The position numbers and the translations under genes are program-made. A stretch of 64,000 bases of DNA, taken from contig CM027379.1 in NCBI GenBank assembly GCA_015680905.1, positions 95,345,001 through 95,409,000 on the forward strand, given 5' to 3'. Position 1 is the first letter of the stretch; the number at the start of each line of letters is the position of its first letter. Source of the DNA: Coptis chinensis. Its lineage: Eukaryota > Streptophyta > Magnoliopsida > Ranunculales > Ranunculaceae. Shown piece by piece: positions 36,868 to 48,064 of the stretch. The notes beneath the pieces were generated by a model that saw nothing but the letters and a program-made list of their open reading frames with translations, was not told the origin of the DNA and did not search any database.

Positions 36868-37885
36868 TCAATTTAAACTTTGTGTAGGATGGTTACTAGT
36901 TGTAGCATCTAAAGTTCTCTTTGTTGAACTTGACTCTATACACATGTTATACGGAAACATCTTTTCAAAGAATGAAGCATTCCTTGACTCTATAATTGTA
37001 TTAACATGTATATCTTGAATCTCTGATTTATGAACCAGAAAACGATATGCACTACTATTGTTTGCATATCCAATGAATACACAATCAATAGTCTTGGGTC
37101 CTATCTTCACCTTCTTAGGTTTAGGGACTTCCACTTTAGCAAGACACCCCACACTTTTAAGAATTAGTAGGAAGTCGATGACCTTTCCACAATTCAGTAT
37201 GGTGTTTTTAAGCGTCTTCTTGTTAGGAATCTTGTTGAGAATGTAATTGGCGTGAAAGCAAAGCTTCCCCCACAAATTCAGGGCAAACCCGAACTTAACA
37301 ACATAGCGTTCATCATCTCTTTTAGAGTTCGGTTTTTATGGTTCGCAATACCGCTTTGATTGAGGTGAATAAGGAGCCGTAGTTTGATGAATGATTCCAT
37401 GTTCGAACGAAACCTTCAAAAGGTGATTCATATTCACCTCCTCTATCACTCCTTATAGCCTTTAATCTTTTTGCTTAGTTGATTTTCAACTTCATTTTTA
37501 TAATGCTTGAACACTTCAATTGCCTCATCTTTACTTCTCAACAAGTAAACATAACTATATCTAGTGCTATCGTCAATAAAAGTAATGAAATACTTTTACC
37601 ACCTCTAGTTTGTACATACTTAAGATCACATATATCCTATGTATTAAGTCTAGAGGTTCAATTTTTCAATGGAATGAAAGGATGATCCGTCAACTTGGAT
37701 TCTACACAAGTTTCACATTTATGGTGTGGGTCTATTTTTATCTTTGGTATATATTCCAAATTAATTAATCTACGCAAGGTATCATAATTAACATGTCCTA
37801 ATCTACCATGCCATACATGTGAAGACTCAATCAAGTAAACAAAAGATTCAACTTTATTGGCTCTTTGCGTATGATAGTAAAACAA
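36868..37885 (-). pseudogene. Copia copy A integrase, broken
   Basis: The GAG-pre-integrase and zinc region reads VWHGRLGHVNYDTLRRL ... CETCVESKLTDHPF (37690-37815). The core includes SDRGGEYESPF and, further on, GIANHKNRTLKEMMNAM (37290-37460), which carries the DDE glutamate. The C-terminal part (36868-37275) has WGKLCFHANYILNKIPNKK and VFIGYANNSSAYRF. Frame breaks occur between blocks. Confidence 0.85.
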
Positions 37886-37928
37886 GATATCCTAAAAGAG
37901 TCCATCCCGAAGATAGCCCTTTCCCCAC

Positions 37929-38243
37929 TTATACATCATTCTTAGTTAGTACAAATTTATCGAAAACAAAGACTAACTTAAAGCCATTCTTGCTCAAGAA
38001 ATGACCGAAAACCAAATTCTTGCGAATGTCGGGCACATAGAGCACCTCATTTAGAGTTAGTTCCTTCCCGTAAGTCAACCTCATCACCACCTTTCCTTTG
38101 CCTTCAACCTTGGGCGTAGAAGAGTTCCCCATAAAGAGTTGTTCTTCCTTTTCCACAAAGATGATAAGTGGTGAACATCGACTTGTTGGAGCATATGTGG
38201 CGAGTAGCACCAAGATCCACCCACCATTCCCTTTCATTTCCAA
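37929..38243 (-). pseudogene. Copia copy A protease relic
   Basis: Reads [38 protein letters not shown] and [10 protein letters not shown], the standard copia protease tail. The catalytic D-S-G-A-T region just upstream (about 38190-38225) is scrambled by small base losses. Confidence 0.8.
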
Positions 38244-38339
38244 TCATGAGACATTCAAAACCCACAGCCAGATAGGTTCATGTCATTAACATTATCGTAA
38301 AGCGTGTCCATTGTCACATTTGCTTTGTCTTTTTTTTTG

Positions 38340-39170
38340 TACTTCTTTTGGCTTTCAAGACATTCACTTGCCTTTATGTCCAAATTTCTTTCCACAAATA
38401 TTATGCTTTGCCCTCGAACTTAGTAGCGCGTACTACTCTCTTCGCTTCGAGCTTTGTCTTGGCGCTTCCTCTTTCCCTTAGCACTAGATCCTTCCACAAT
38501 ATTGGCCTTTGCCACCACGGATCCTTGCCCCTTCTTCCGAGATAGGCGGTTATCTTCTTCTATCCTTAGGCGGACAATCACTCTTCAAGATTCATATCTT
38601 TGCGTTTATGCTTAAGATAGTTCTTAAAATCCTTCCAAGATGGTGGTAATTTCTCAATCATAGCGACCACTTGGAAAGATTCTCCTAGGGTCATTCCTTC
38701 AAAGAATGACATCATGGAAGATTACTTGAAGTTCTTGGACTTGGCTTATGACGGTCTTACTATCCGTCATTTTGAAATCAAGAAATCACGCCAACTATGA
38801 ATTTCTTCATGCCAAGATCTTCACTCTTGTATTTCTTGTCCAACGAATCCCAAAGTTCCTTAGCGGTCTTGAACACACTATACACATTGTATAATGAGTC
38901 ACCTAACCCGCTTAAGAACATAATTTCTACACAAGAAATCGGCATGAAACCAAGCATCCTTGGCCAAAACCTTCTCCTTGTCGGGGTTTCAATCGAGCTT
39001 ACATCGAGCCTTATCCCACGAAACCTTGCCAAGTTAAGGGTGGTCGATAGAAGAGCATCTTTTGTTGCCGGTAAAATCGGTTCCATTGAACTTTTGAAAG
39101 CTCCCACGAGGAAACGAGAATGGGGGAGCGATGATGTAGCCGAGGACTAACTAACCGGTGGTGTTGCCAT
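38340..39170 (-). pseudogene. Copia copy A gag, broken
   Basis: The ATG is at 39170 by alignment with copy B (49289). [28 protein letters not shown] and [17 protein letters not shown] are clear (38778-39040). The zinc-knuckle region near 38360-38400 (FGHKGK) is frame-shifted. It differs from copy B mainly by one- and two-base losses. Confidence 0.82.
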
Positions 39171-39281
39171 ATTCAAAATACAACTACACTTTGTTATTCC
39201 TTTAAACCAAAAAGAAAAGAAAAAAACAAAACAAATTACGTTCTGTAAATAAGAAGAAGAAAAAGAAATGCCTTCTTAAGT

Positions 39282-39975
39282 TGTTAGGAATATACAACTT
39301 AATTGTAACTATTTACCAATTACCAAACTATACAAATCTTTTGTCTTGTAAGTGTCTTGTACTTTTAATTAAATCCGAGCCAGTGTAGATACACTATGTC
39401 CTTAAGACAGATTTTTCCCTCACGGTGCTTGAAGGTTGATGGGAAACTATCTCCCAAGATAGAACGGATTTCCTTATAGAAAGCCAAGACTTCAATTCTA
39501 TGGGCTTCGATGAACACAACATAGTATTTGACTAAGAACAGAGAGGGAGAAGAAAAGATCGAACTCGTGTGATCGGTGTATCTTTCTCTCCAAATTCATC
39601 CACTATTTATAGGTGAGTGGTGCCTTTTCAAACAACACAACTCTTGGGAAAAAAGTAAGCAACTCTTTGAAAAGTCACATGTTTGAAAAGGACACACCAT
39701 TTCGCATATAGCAGATTTTTCACCAAAGTGCCTTTATTTCAAAGGTTGCACCTTTTTCAAGATCTGATACATTTCAAACCAAAGGCACATTTCGAAAGGT
39801 CGCGACCTTTTCGGCATAATGCTTGCATTTTTCAAACAAATGCATCATTTTGAAAAAGGTTTTTCACATTACGCATCTTTGTTTGAAAAAACCCATTTCA
39901 TCTTAAGTGGGGTAACTTGGGAGACAAACTACTCATTCATATTTAAATGGATTTGAGCAAATCATTTTTCTAACA
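39282..39975 (-). repeat. 5' LTR of copia copy A
   Basis: TGTTAGGAATATACAACTTAA to TTTTTCTAACA, 694 bases. Minus-strand TATA box CCTATAAATAG at 39605-39613. The palindromic repeat zone is shorter and more corrupted than in copy B. Confidence 0.93.
39605..39613 (-). promoter_or_regulatory. TATA box in the copia LTR
   Basis: CTATAAATA on the minus strand, conserved as CACCTATAAATA in copy B (45107 and 49729) and copy C (50677). Position and strand fit transcription of the element leftwards. Confidence 0.6.
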
Positions 39976-39980
39976 AAAAC

Positions 39981-41410
39981 TTCTGTCCAGTTAACAAACC
40001 TACAGAATTTTGTATGATTTTTGGGTGGCCTTTTGTTTTAGGCTACCCAACCTTGAATCTGTCTGGTTACCAGTTTCAGTTAGTTTTATGATGTAGGACA
40101 TTTGTTGTTGTTGTATATACATGCCAGATTAGTTCAAAGTAGTAGCTGGGGCCAGTCACTTTTATTATTTCTTTTTCTATCTAAATCCTTCCTCCTATAA
40201 GCAATATTTCTTCCTTTTCTGGCTTGGTCTTACACCCCCTGAAGTTTGAGGTGATTAAATTATTTGTTGTTTCATCAACATCTTGAAACTTCTATGATCC
40301 TATGGGTTTGGAATTACGGCAATCTGATTGAAAACGGTGAAGGAAAAGTAACTTGGCATTTGGAAGCGAAACAGAGTGCAAGTAAATATCCAGCTTTAGA
40401 GCACAGACCGACGATCCGCATTGTTCAAAATAGTTAACTGGTAACAGATGCAACAAACTCATATATATAACTGAATAAGAACAAAATTTCTAATCAAAGT
40501 TTGAAATATTTGAAGTGACAGTGGGGACGTTCCACCCACCAATTGCTTGGAATTTGAAGAAAACCGTGTGGGGTATGTTGTGAACTTGTGAGGGCGTAAA
40601 TCGCTTATGAAAAGTAGAACAGTTGTTAAAATTGTCCATTACTGAGAGAATGCCAAGGGAAATGACCCACATCTCAAAGGGAACACACAAAAGAAGATAA
40701 CGTGAAAGACTTGGAGGAAAATCAACGTTATTTTCATAGAGGATACGTACCTGGGAGCCTTCTCATCTGTTGCATAGGTACGCCCTAATTTCCTCTGTAT
40801 CATGTACCCGTGTCGTGCCGACACGGATACGGACACGGACACAAGCAAAACAGTACTCTAATTCTCAGATCTCGCCGTGTCCAAATCGTCGTACCCGTGT
40901 CCAAACCAAACACTCATCCCGTACCCATGCAACACAGCTTCTCATGTGTGGAATAGTTTTGGATTTTGTTACTCGCGGAACTTGTCAAGGAAATAAAATG
41001 CATATTGTGAAATCTAAATCAACCAATGCGTCTGCCGAAAATGCGTAAGCAAATTAAGAGAAACAGAGTGCAAGTAAATTCCAGCTTTATAGTCCAAACC
41101 AACAATCTAAATTCTTCAAAAAAGTTAACTATATCACTGAATAAGAATCAAATTCTAATAAAACTGGCTAACTATAATAGGAATCAGTCAAGAAAGCTTT
41201 TGACAACAACAATGATGAAATAACAACACTTTAACATGCTGTAACTGACAATGCCAAACATGAAATGGGACCTAAAAATATTAAACACGACAAAAAAATA
41301 CCATGAGTCAACACTTCTAGGAGAACAAAAGAATGGAATGATATTATACTATGGATTCAAAATGATAGTATACAGTTGAGTCCTTGAGGCTAGTGTACGC
41401 ATACATAGAA
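39981..41410. repeat. Host spacer with two duplicated blocks
   Basis: GAAACAGAGTGCAAGTAAATATCCAGCTTTA (40370) recurs at 41063, and the 40560-41020 stretch matches the CNL1 upstream flank. A GACACGG-rich stretch at 40810-40920 is simple low complexity. No gene is supported. Confidence 0.55.
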
Positions 41411-41478
41411 TCAGCCATCGCTATCTGAAAACCAGAAGAAACAAAGCAACACAAAAGTGACACCCTTCTTCTGTTGAA

Positions 41479-42429
41479 TCAATACCCGTAAAACTCTACA
41501 TGACCTGCGATTTCCTTGCAAAGCAACTTTGCCTCCGCTGCCAACTTCAGACTCTTCGCAATAATCAACCCTGTTTGCCTGTGTGTGGGCGCTGGCATGT
41601 AGGCCTTTGCATCTTCTTCCCTCCCCAAAGACATCAGTTCCCTTGCAGGAAGAACATTGTTCCACCAAAATTCGTGCAAAATCTTATTCATCAGTTCCCA
41701 ATATTCCCGTTCCCTACTGACACGAAATATATTGCTCCCATTTGGAGTCCAACAATATAGATCAACCCATTCTCTATCCAAGATCTCCATCTGACCCTGT
41801 ACCTGAGGCATATAATAGAAAGGCATTGTTTCCCAGGGTAGGCCAAGTTCAGGTTTTCCCTTGTTATATGGACACTTTACCTCTAATACCCCACCTCCTG
41901 GGCAACCCTCAAGTAGTCCATCTGGAGAGGCCCCAAGCCACTGAAACTTTTCTTCCGCATGGATGGCAAACCCTAAGAAGCTCACATCTCTACCAGTGAT
42001 GCTTTTGTACCGCTCGATCGCTGCAGTCTCATTGAGCACTCCCCAATCCATAGCAGCCTTGGCTGCAATAGCAATTGAATCACCATGTGGTGCAAATACT
42101 TTCTCCTGCCAAAGCTCATTACGACGATTTCCCTTCCAGAATCCCAAGGCGGTGCTAAAGGTGCTTGTCGTCAGCTTGTCTCGACGTAGCGCAAACCACT
42201 CCTCCGACTTTTGCGGGGCATTAGAATGGGTAAGCTGGCACTTCACTACCAGAGATGATGGGGCACAAAGAACGAATGGGCTTAATGAAGATGTCACCAT
42301 TGAGGCAGCAGTGGAGCACGTTCTGACCATGAGAATTCCATAGCTTTTTTGGGAAGCTGGAGCTGCTGTTTTGTGGTGAACTAGTTGAATTTGAGTGATG
42401 CACATAAAATCCTTTGCTGACAGTGTCAT
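41479..42429 (-). CDS. YqaJ-type (lambda-exonuclease fold) nuclease, plant family
   Basis: An intact 316-codon frame. The C-terminal two thirds are a YqaJ viral recombinase / PD-(D/E)xK nuclease domain. EEWFALRRDKLTTSTF (76-91) is the entry helix, GVLNETAAIERY with E134 is next, and GASPDGLLEG with D170 and GGGVLEVKCPY with E183 and K185 form the metal site. MPQVQGQMEILDREWVDLYCWTP (207-229) is the conserved DNA-side block. Family members in bacteria and phages are 5'-3' exonucleases; plants have a small nuclear-encoded family, often predicted organellar. The first 70 or so residues are serine/hydrophobic-rich and could be a transit peptide, but the start is uncertain: Met34 or an upstream exon are alternatives. 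It is the best intact host gene in the window. Confidence 0.82.
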   Translation of the reverse strand: MTLSAKDFMCITQIQLVHHKTAAPASQKSYGILMVRTCSTAASMVTSSLSPFVLCAPSSLVVKCQLTHSNAPQKSEEWFALRRDKLTTSTFSTALGFWKGNRRNELWQEKVFAPHGDSIAIAAKAAMDWGVLNETAAIERYKSITGRDVSFLGFAIHAEEKFQWLGASPDGLLEGCPGGGVLEVKCPYNKGKPELGLPWETMPFYYMPQVQGQMEILDREWVDLYCWTPNGSNIFRVSREREYWELMNKILHEFWWNNVLPARELMSLGREEDAKAYMPAPTHRQTGLIIAKSLKLAAEAKLLCKEIAGHVEFYGY

Positions 42430-43254
42430 TCTTTTGATATAATCTGGGGATCATACCAAGGTCAGAATCTGGTAGACTGTAAATGACAGTTTCAGAACCC
42501 ACGAGTTATAGATAACTAGTAGACATATAAGAATTTTTTTCAATGATAATGTGTAGTACACATAAGAAGCCACACATAAATCACTTAAAATGCCTTATCG
42601 AGGTACATTCTTAACTCCTCAAGGACCATTTCCAATAGAATCTAGTCAGGGGAAACAAGCCCTATATTGAGGTCCACAAAACCATATACATTGCCAATGT
42701 TACAGAAATATTTTTGTTGAGAAAAAGATTTGACAACTACAAGTGGCCATATCATTGCGCTAGAAACATATACCTAAATTAGTAACTAAAACAAACGTAA
42801 TGGACCGTCTCTTGTTTCTGTTAAAATAAAACCTCATGCTAGAACAATCCAAGAATAAAACAAGGCAAAATACTTCTCCTTGACACATATTCACTAACCT
42901 TTAAGCTACACGAATCTCCCCCAACCATCAGAACTCACCCAAAAGTAAGGGGCTTCTAGAATAAAGATATAAAGCAGATACATCCAAATAAACATACAAT
43001 TACAAACAAAAAGTAACAAGGAGAAAAAACCCAATCAAGAAAGGAATCCTTACAAAATTAATAATACAATAAGAAGAATTGCGTAAAACTACATATAAAC
43101 GAAAGTACATGTAAATGGTTCTCAAGTCGAAAGTCAAAAATAAAATGTAGAGAAAGAGATGGCATTGAACTTTGTGGATAATTAGTGAAAGTTGGAGAGC
43201 TTATCTTATTATGAACAAAATGAAGAAAAGCTGAAATGGATAGGTCATCATACC
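42430..43254. other. No gene recognised
   Basis: AT-rich upstream region of the nuclease gene, on its 5' side; may hold its promoter or a first intron. The segment around 43190-43270 is repeated at 43910-44010. Confidence 0.4.
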
Positions 43255-44040
43255 TTGAGTGATGTTGGAGTTGGTAGGTGAGGGTGCTTGGTGGCCATTA
43301 GAGAAAGCTTGAAGTTGTTGTTGAGAAAACACAAAGTCTTTCTTGGTTTGCTCAAATTCAGCCAAGACCGATTTGTATTTCTCTAATTCTCTTCAGTATC
43401 AAAACTCTGATGGAGCCATGACTGACTCTACAACAAGTAATGGTGGGGCAATACGAGATGCAGATGGTGAAATTTTCCTAGTCTACACTGGAGAAGGGGG
43501 AATATGTCTGTATTATACCAGGAGCTCCAAGGAATTCTATATGGTCTGCAAGGATGCACTTTGCTGGGGAAGAAGGAGATTGTGGTGGCCATTAGTAGCA
43601 CTTGACTCAAAATGATTCAACGTACTACTTACAAAACTATCTTTGTCAGATTCCTCAAGATCTCTACCAAGACTAGCACCAAACACAACATAGTTAACTA
43701 TTTCATCATCTTGGGAATCATCAAGTTACAGAAACGTTGGCTTTCCTTTTCTCTAAGGGTTTCTTATTCAGTTTCTTAGGGCAATTGTGAGCATAGTGAC
43801 CGAACCTATTACACTTGTAACATTGGACTTTTAAGAGATCAATATAAGACTTATTTTCAGTACAATTACAAGCAAAAAAACCCAATGAAGAATTGGACAA
43901 ATGGTTTGTGGATAAACATTGGAAGTTTGAGAGGTTATCTTATTATGAACAAGTAGACTTTGGAAGAAACAAAATGAAGAAAAGGGTAGCTAGCTCATCA
44001 TACCTTGAGTGAAGTTGGAGTTTGCGCATTAAAAGGAGCC
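43255..44040 (-). pseudogene. Copia-type gag fragment with CCHC knuckle
   Basis: On the minus strand, KVQCYKCNRFGHYAHNCPKK (about 43770-43830) is a C-x2-C-x4-H-x4-C knuckle. It is followed after a one-base frame change by DDSQDDEIVNYVVFGASLGR (43660-43730), then ELEKYKSVLAEFEQTKKDFV with FSQQQLQAFSNGHQAPSP (43270-43390). This resembles the gag-to-protease linker of copia elements. A related ENQSSSSPSVASNG phrase lies at 44060-44100, so the region is partly duplicated. A host CCHC protein is a less likely alternative. Confidence 0.5.
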
Positions 44041-44465
44041 GTTACTGGCCACACTTGGGGAGGAACTAGATTGATTTTCGGAAGTACGGTCGATGCCAAT
44101 GTTAAGATACCGACACAACAAATACCGGCATATAAAGTATCAGGGGAGTCATAAATTTCACCGTAGCTTGAGGTTAGATATGCTCTAGAGTCTGGACGAC
44201 TAGGGGGGATATGGTAGACTATTCAAAAAGATTACATGTACAAAAGTTCATATAGAGAATATCTAATGTTTGCGCACTTGTGAAGAATACTATCAAATTT
44301 TAAGGACATACATTCTACATAAACTTTTCGCGGATCCGGTCTCAGAAATTTAACAAGCTTGGGTCCTCGGCATACGTTGATCAGTGGTTACTTTCTAAAT
44401 CAAGATGGAAAACAAGGATAGACTGACAATCTGAGTGCCACTTCATAAACCAAGTGTCCTTTTGC

Positions 44466-44661
44466 TCATAATTCCTTGAAAATGTAACAGGAATCCTGCA
44501 CAAGATTGTTCTGAACTTTTGCGTAATTTTTTCTGTGGGAGATTCCTCTGGCCTTAAATGGCGCCATTCCGTAGTTCAGCTCATAGCACATCATGTCAAT
44601 ATCCCAGTGGTACTCATCTGCAACTTGTTCACTCTCCAATGCTAAACATAACACCATTTGT
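44466..44661 (-). CDS. Possible terminal exon of an unrecognised gene
   Basis: A splice acceptor (TTTTTTTTTCAG, ending at 44662) leads into a 65-codon open frame starting QMVLCLALESEQVADEYHWD and stopping at 44466-44468. The acidic, non-repetitive text looks protein-like, but I do not recognise it. Copia copy B lies about 110 bases to the right, on the 5' side of this exon, so upstream exons may have been displaced. Confidence 0.3.
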
Positions 44662-44770
44662 CTGAAAAAAAAATACGAGGAATTACTAGTAAAGGACAGA
44701 TCAAGAATCAACAACCAGATAAAGCTCTTAAGACATTGCTCATGTGCATATCTACTCTACAGAAGATTCT

Positions 44771-45471
44771 TGTTAGGAATATACAACTTAATTATACTTA
44801 CTCTTTACCAATTACCAAACTATACAAACTTTTTGTCTTGTAAGTGTCTTGTACTTCTTAGTTAAATTCGAGCTTAGTGTAGATACAATATGTCATTAAG
44901 ACATATTTTCCTCCTTACGGTGCTTGAAGGTTGATGGGAAATTGTCTCCCAAGATAGAATGAATTTTCTTCTATAGAAAGCTAGCACTTCAATTCTATAG
45001 AGTCAGCGAACATAACATAGTATTTGACTAAGAACAGAGGAAGAAGAGAAAGATCAGAACTCTGTGTGATCTAGTGTGTCTTTCTCTCCAAATTCATCCA
45101 ATATTTATAGGTGAGTGGTGCTTCTTCGAAACAACACAGTGACTCTTGGAAAAAAGTAAGCAACTCTTTGAAAAGTCACATGTTTCGAAAGGACATACCA
45201 TTTCGGCATAAAGCACTGTTTCGAACTAGTGCCTATTTCGAAAAGTCACACCTTTTCGGTATGATGTACTGTTTCGAACCAGTGCACATTTCGAAAGGTC
45301 GCACCTTTTTGACATATTGCAATGTTTTGAACCAGTGCACCCTTTCGAAAAAGTTTTTCTCACTTTACGTACTATTTCAAGAGAAACCCATTTCATCTCA
45401 AGTGGGGTAACTTGGGGGACAAATTATTCATTTATATCTCAATGGATTTGTGCAAATATATTTTTTTAACA
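44771..45471 (-). repeat. 3' LTR of copia copy B with palindromic tandem repeats
   Basis: TGTTAGGAATATAC to TTTTTTTAACA. At 45213, 45266 and 45318 a 20-base near-palindrome, GCACTGTTTCGAACCAGTGC or variants, recurs with a 53-base period, separated by ATTTCGAAAGGTCGCACC-type spacers. TATA box on the minus strand near 45105. Confidence 0.93.
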
Positions 45472-45937
45472 ATCCCCCACATGAATGAAAATTTGGCTTC
45501 TTTTATCATAAACATCGGATTTCTGTTCTTTTACAAATGAAAAGATACCGCATCAGGTCAAGTAGCATGGGAGGCCTTGAACAAGACGATCGGATTTAAT
45601 TGGACGATCAGTAGACTTTAATTAATGTCCTTGAACTGTCATCCGTTTATATAAACCTAGACAATCATCTTCACACAGTACTTTCTCGAATACTATTGGT
45701 TTTCACGTTTGTGTTCATTTTGGCCTTGAACACTTCTTGGTTTCAGAGAGTGTATTTTGAGACATTTGCCCTAAAATTCTCATAGAATTGAAACGGCCCC
45801 ACTTCACACTCACATAGGTGATTTCTATAAAGAGTATCCTGTAATACTCTACTTGGATAGCATAACTTTCCAAGATATAGTAAATCATTAAAAGCTTGAT
45901 TTATCCTGAGTCTCGCGGTAGATATGCACTGTCTTAA
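45472..45937 (-). other. 3' internal end of copia copy B
   Basis: Matches 34642-35115 of copy A, starting with the polypurine tract CATGTGGGGGAT on the minus strand. Similarity ends at GATATGCACTGTCT. Confidence 0.8.
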
Positions 45938-46131
45938 TCAATTTCTCTTGTCAATTAATCAATTACTTTTCTTATACACCCACCCTTTAGTACCTACTCC
46001 ACGATTTGCACTCCACACATTTGCCAAATCACACATTCCTGTGTGCCTCTCTCCCACCAAATACCACAATATCATAGCCATCTCTGGGCTTTCATACACA
46101 TATTTCACGGCCTCTTTGGGCACAAAACTTC

Positions 46132-46460
46132 GGTCATTCATGGCACATTCAATGAACACCTTAGGTCATTCCCCACCACATTCAAGGAATACCTATCATA
46201 TCACTAATCGGCCATTCATGGCACATTCAATGAATGCCCCTGGTCATTCCCTGTCACATTCAAGGAATACCCGATCCTACATTCCCATACACTCAAGGAA
46301 TACAACTAACCCGCAAGAAGGCGAATACCTTAGTTCCTCTTTAGGGGCGCTCTAAACCATCCGGTCATTCATGGCACATTCAATGAATCCCCTTTATATA
46401 ACGCTTAATCGGGCCATTTATGGCACATTCAATAAATGCCCACCTAACATATGACTTCAT
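46132..46460. repeat. Degenerate ~32-bp tandem repeat, hairpin-forming
   Basis: Units such as GGTCATTCATGGCACATTCA followed by ATGAATG recur at about 46132, 46165, 46200, 46232, 46361 and 46410. CATTCAT and ATGAATG within one unit are inverted, so each can fold. The copies alternate between ATGGCACATTCAATGAA and CCACATTCAAGGAA types. Confidence 0.75.
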
Positions 46461-48064
46461 CACCATAAACTCAATTCTAAAACTTGAGGCGGAGAGTTCT
46501 AAAAAGGTCGCGGTAAGTTTTGTTTACGCATTATTGTACTTTATTGCATAGATTATTTCAGAGAACGTAGGAATATCTTGATTCAATTAATTTTGGTTTA
46601 CGCGTTATTAATTTCATGGATATATAAGTGTCGTAACGTTGTGTATAGTAAAAGACTGAAAAATCACAAAGTAGTAAATACATGTACACAAGTATATTTA
46701 GGAAGGTCCTTAGCCTAAAGTCAAACACGTTAATAGTCCTAGACTTATCCTATTAGACCGAATCATAATTTTAGGTAAAAGTCAAATTTTGGGTCAACTG
46801 GTCAAAGTCAACCCTAGTCAAAGCCAACCGTCAACTCTGGTCAATAGTCAACATTGGTCAACCCGGCCTAAACTCCAAAAATCCAAAAGCCCAAAACCTA
46901 AGGCCCATAGTATAAAGTTAAGTCCAAAAAATAAATAAAAACCAAACAAAACATATAAGCCCATCATGATTTGGCCCAAGCCCAAATCGTGGTTCACTGT
47001 TCATCTCCTTCCTCATCCAACTTCCAGCCACCACCGACCACCACAACAGCCACCACCGGCCACCTCTAAACAAAAAGAACCCAGCGGTTTTCATCCCCAC
47101 AAAAACCCCCGCCTACCTATACCATCAAATCATGATTCTATTATACTGTAAAAATTCGAATCGACGCCATTAAAGGTTTATTCACGCTTCAATCACCCTC
47201 TCTCCAACACCCAATCCACCACCAACACATCCCCCTCAACCCAACAACATAACCTCACAACAAAACTAATCAAAAACCTTAGTCCCAACAATCAAGACGC
47301 AGGATGGTTTGGTGCTGATTTGGTCGCCATTGGAGCTCCTCCGAAGCTTCAGTAGCCCACCTTGCGACACCAACAACCCATCTAACACCAATTAGAACAC
47401 TAACAGTTCCAACATCACCACAAATCAAAAAAATAAAATATACTTCAAACACAAAACAGGAAGGACGGTTTGGTGCTTTGGTGCTGATGGCGACGCCATT
47501 AACCACCGGTGTCAAGATGTCAAGGCTTCGACAGTTTAACTTTTCAACTTTACCCACGTTTTACATACTGTGGCACTGCGACATTCATATTTATCAGTCG
47601 ACACCATTAACAGGGTTTACACTATCTCAATTCTGGAAAACAGTATTACAGGGATGAATAGCATAAACAAATATAACAAAAACAAACTTCAGACTACTCA
47701 TTGTTTTAAAACCGAACAAACTCCGAAAAGAGAAAAACCCCAAAGACTAAGTCGACCGTCATGTGGCCGGAAGATCTTTCTTGTTCAAACCCTTTTTTCT
47801 TCTTTCTGTAAAACTCCCCCTCTTTTTCTTTTTTTTTTTTTATAAACCCTCGCTGTGTTTTTTCTCCCAGAACTCTCATGAGAAAACTCTATTTTTTCTA
47901 GTTGTTTAAAACCTCCCCGAAAAACAAGGGTTTTAAACCTATCTACTTACTTACGGGCTTTTATCCGAAACTACTGGATATCCTATCTTTGTTTTATCTA
48001 TTTACATTATTATTATTATTATTAATATAAATATTATTATAGGAAAAGCAATTAAAAGACGGGG

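Larger units (their letters stand above)
33933..39975 (-). mobile_element. Ty1/copia LTR retrotransposon, copy A (degenerate)
   Basis: Two LTRs in direct orientation (33933-34641 and 39282-39975) flank a minus-strand gag-protease-integrase-RT-RNase H region, the copia order. The 5-bp target duplication AAAAC is perfect (33928-33932 and 39976-39980). On the minus strand the polypurine tract TGTGGGGAT abuts the 3' LTR. All coding blocks are broken by frameshifts. Confidence 0.95.

Noticed and set aside
40800..40925. GACACGG / CCGTGTCC repeats with a minus-strand valine/serine-rich frame
   Set aside because: Low-complexity repetition; I could not pair ends or a target duplication, so no element or gene is claimed.
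42221..42502. 93-codon minus-strand frame overlapping the nuclease start
   Set aside because: It overlaps the YqaJ frame in another phase and has no motif; at most it marks an upstream exon.
45190..45360. Heat-shock elements in the copia LTR, as in ONSEN
   Set aside because: The repeats have TTCGAA without the two-base spacing of nTTCnnGAAn arrays, so the heat-response idea is not supported by the sequence.
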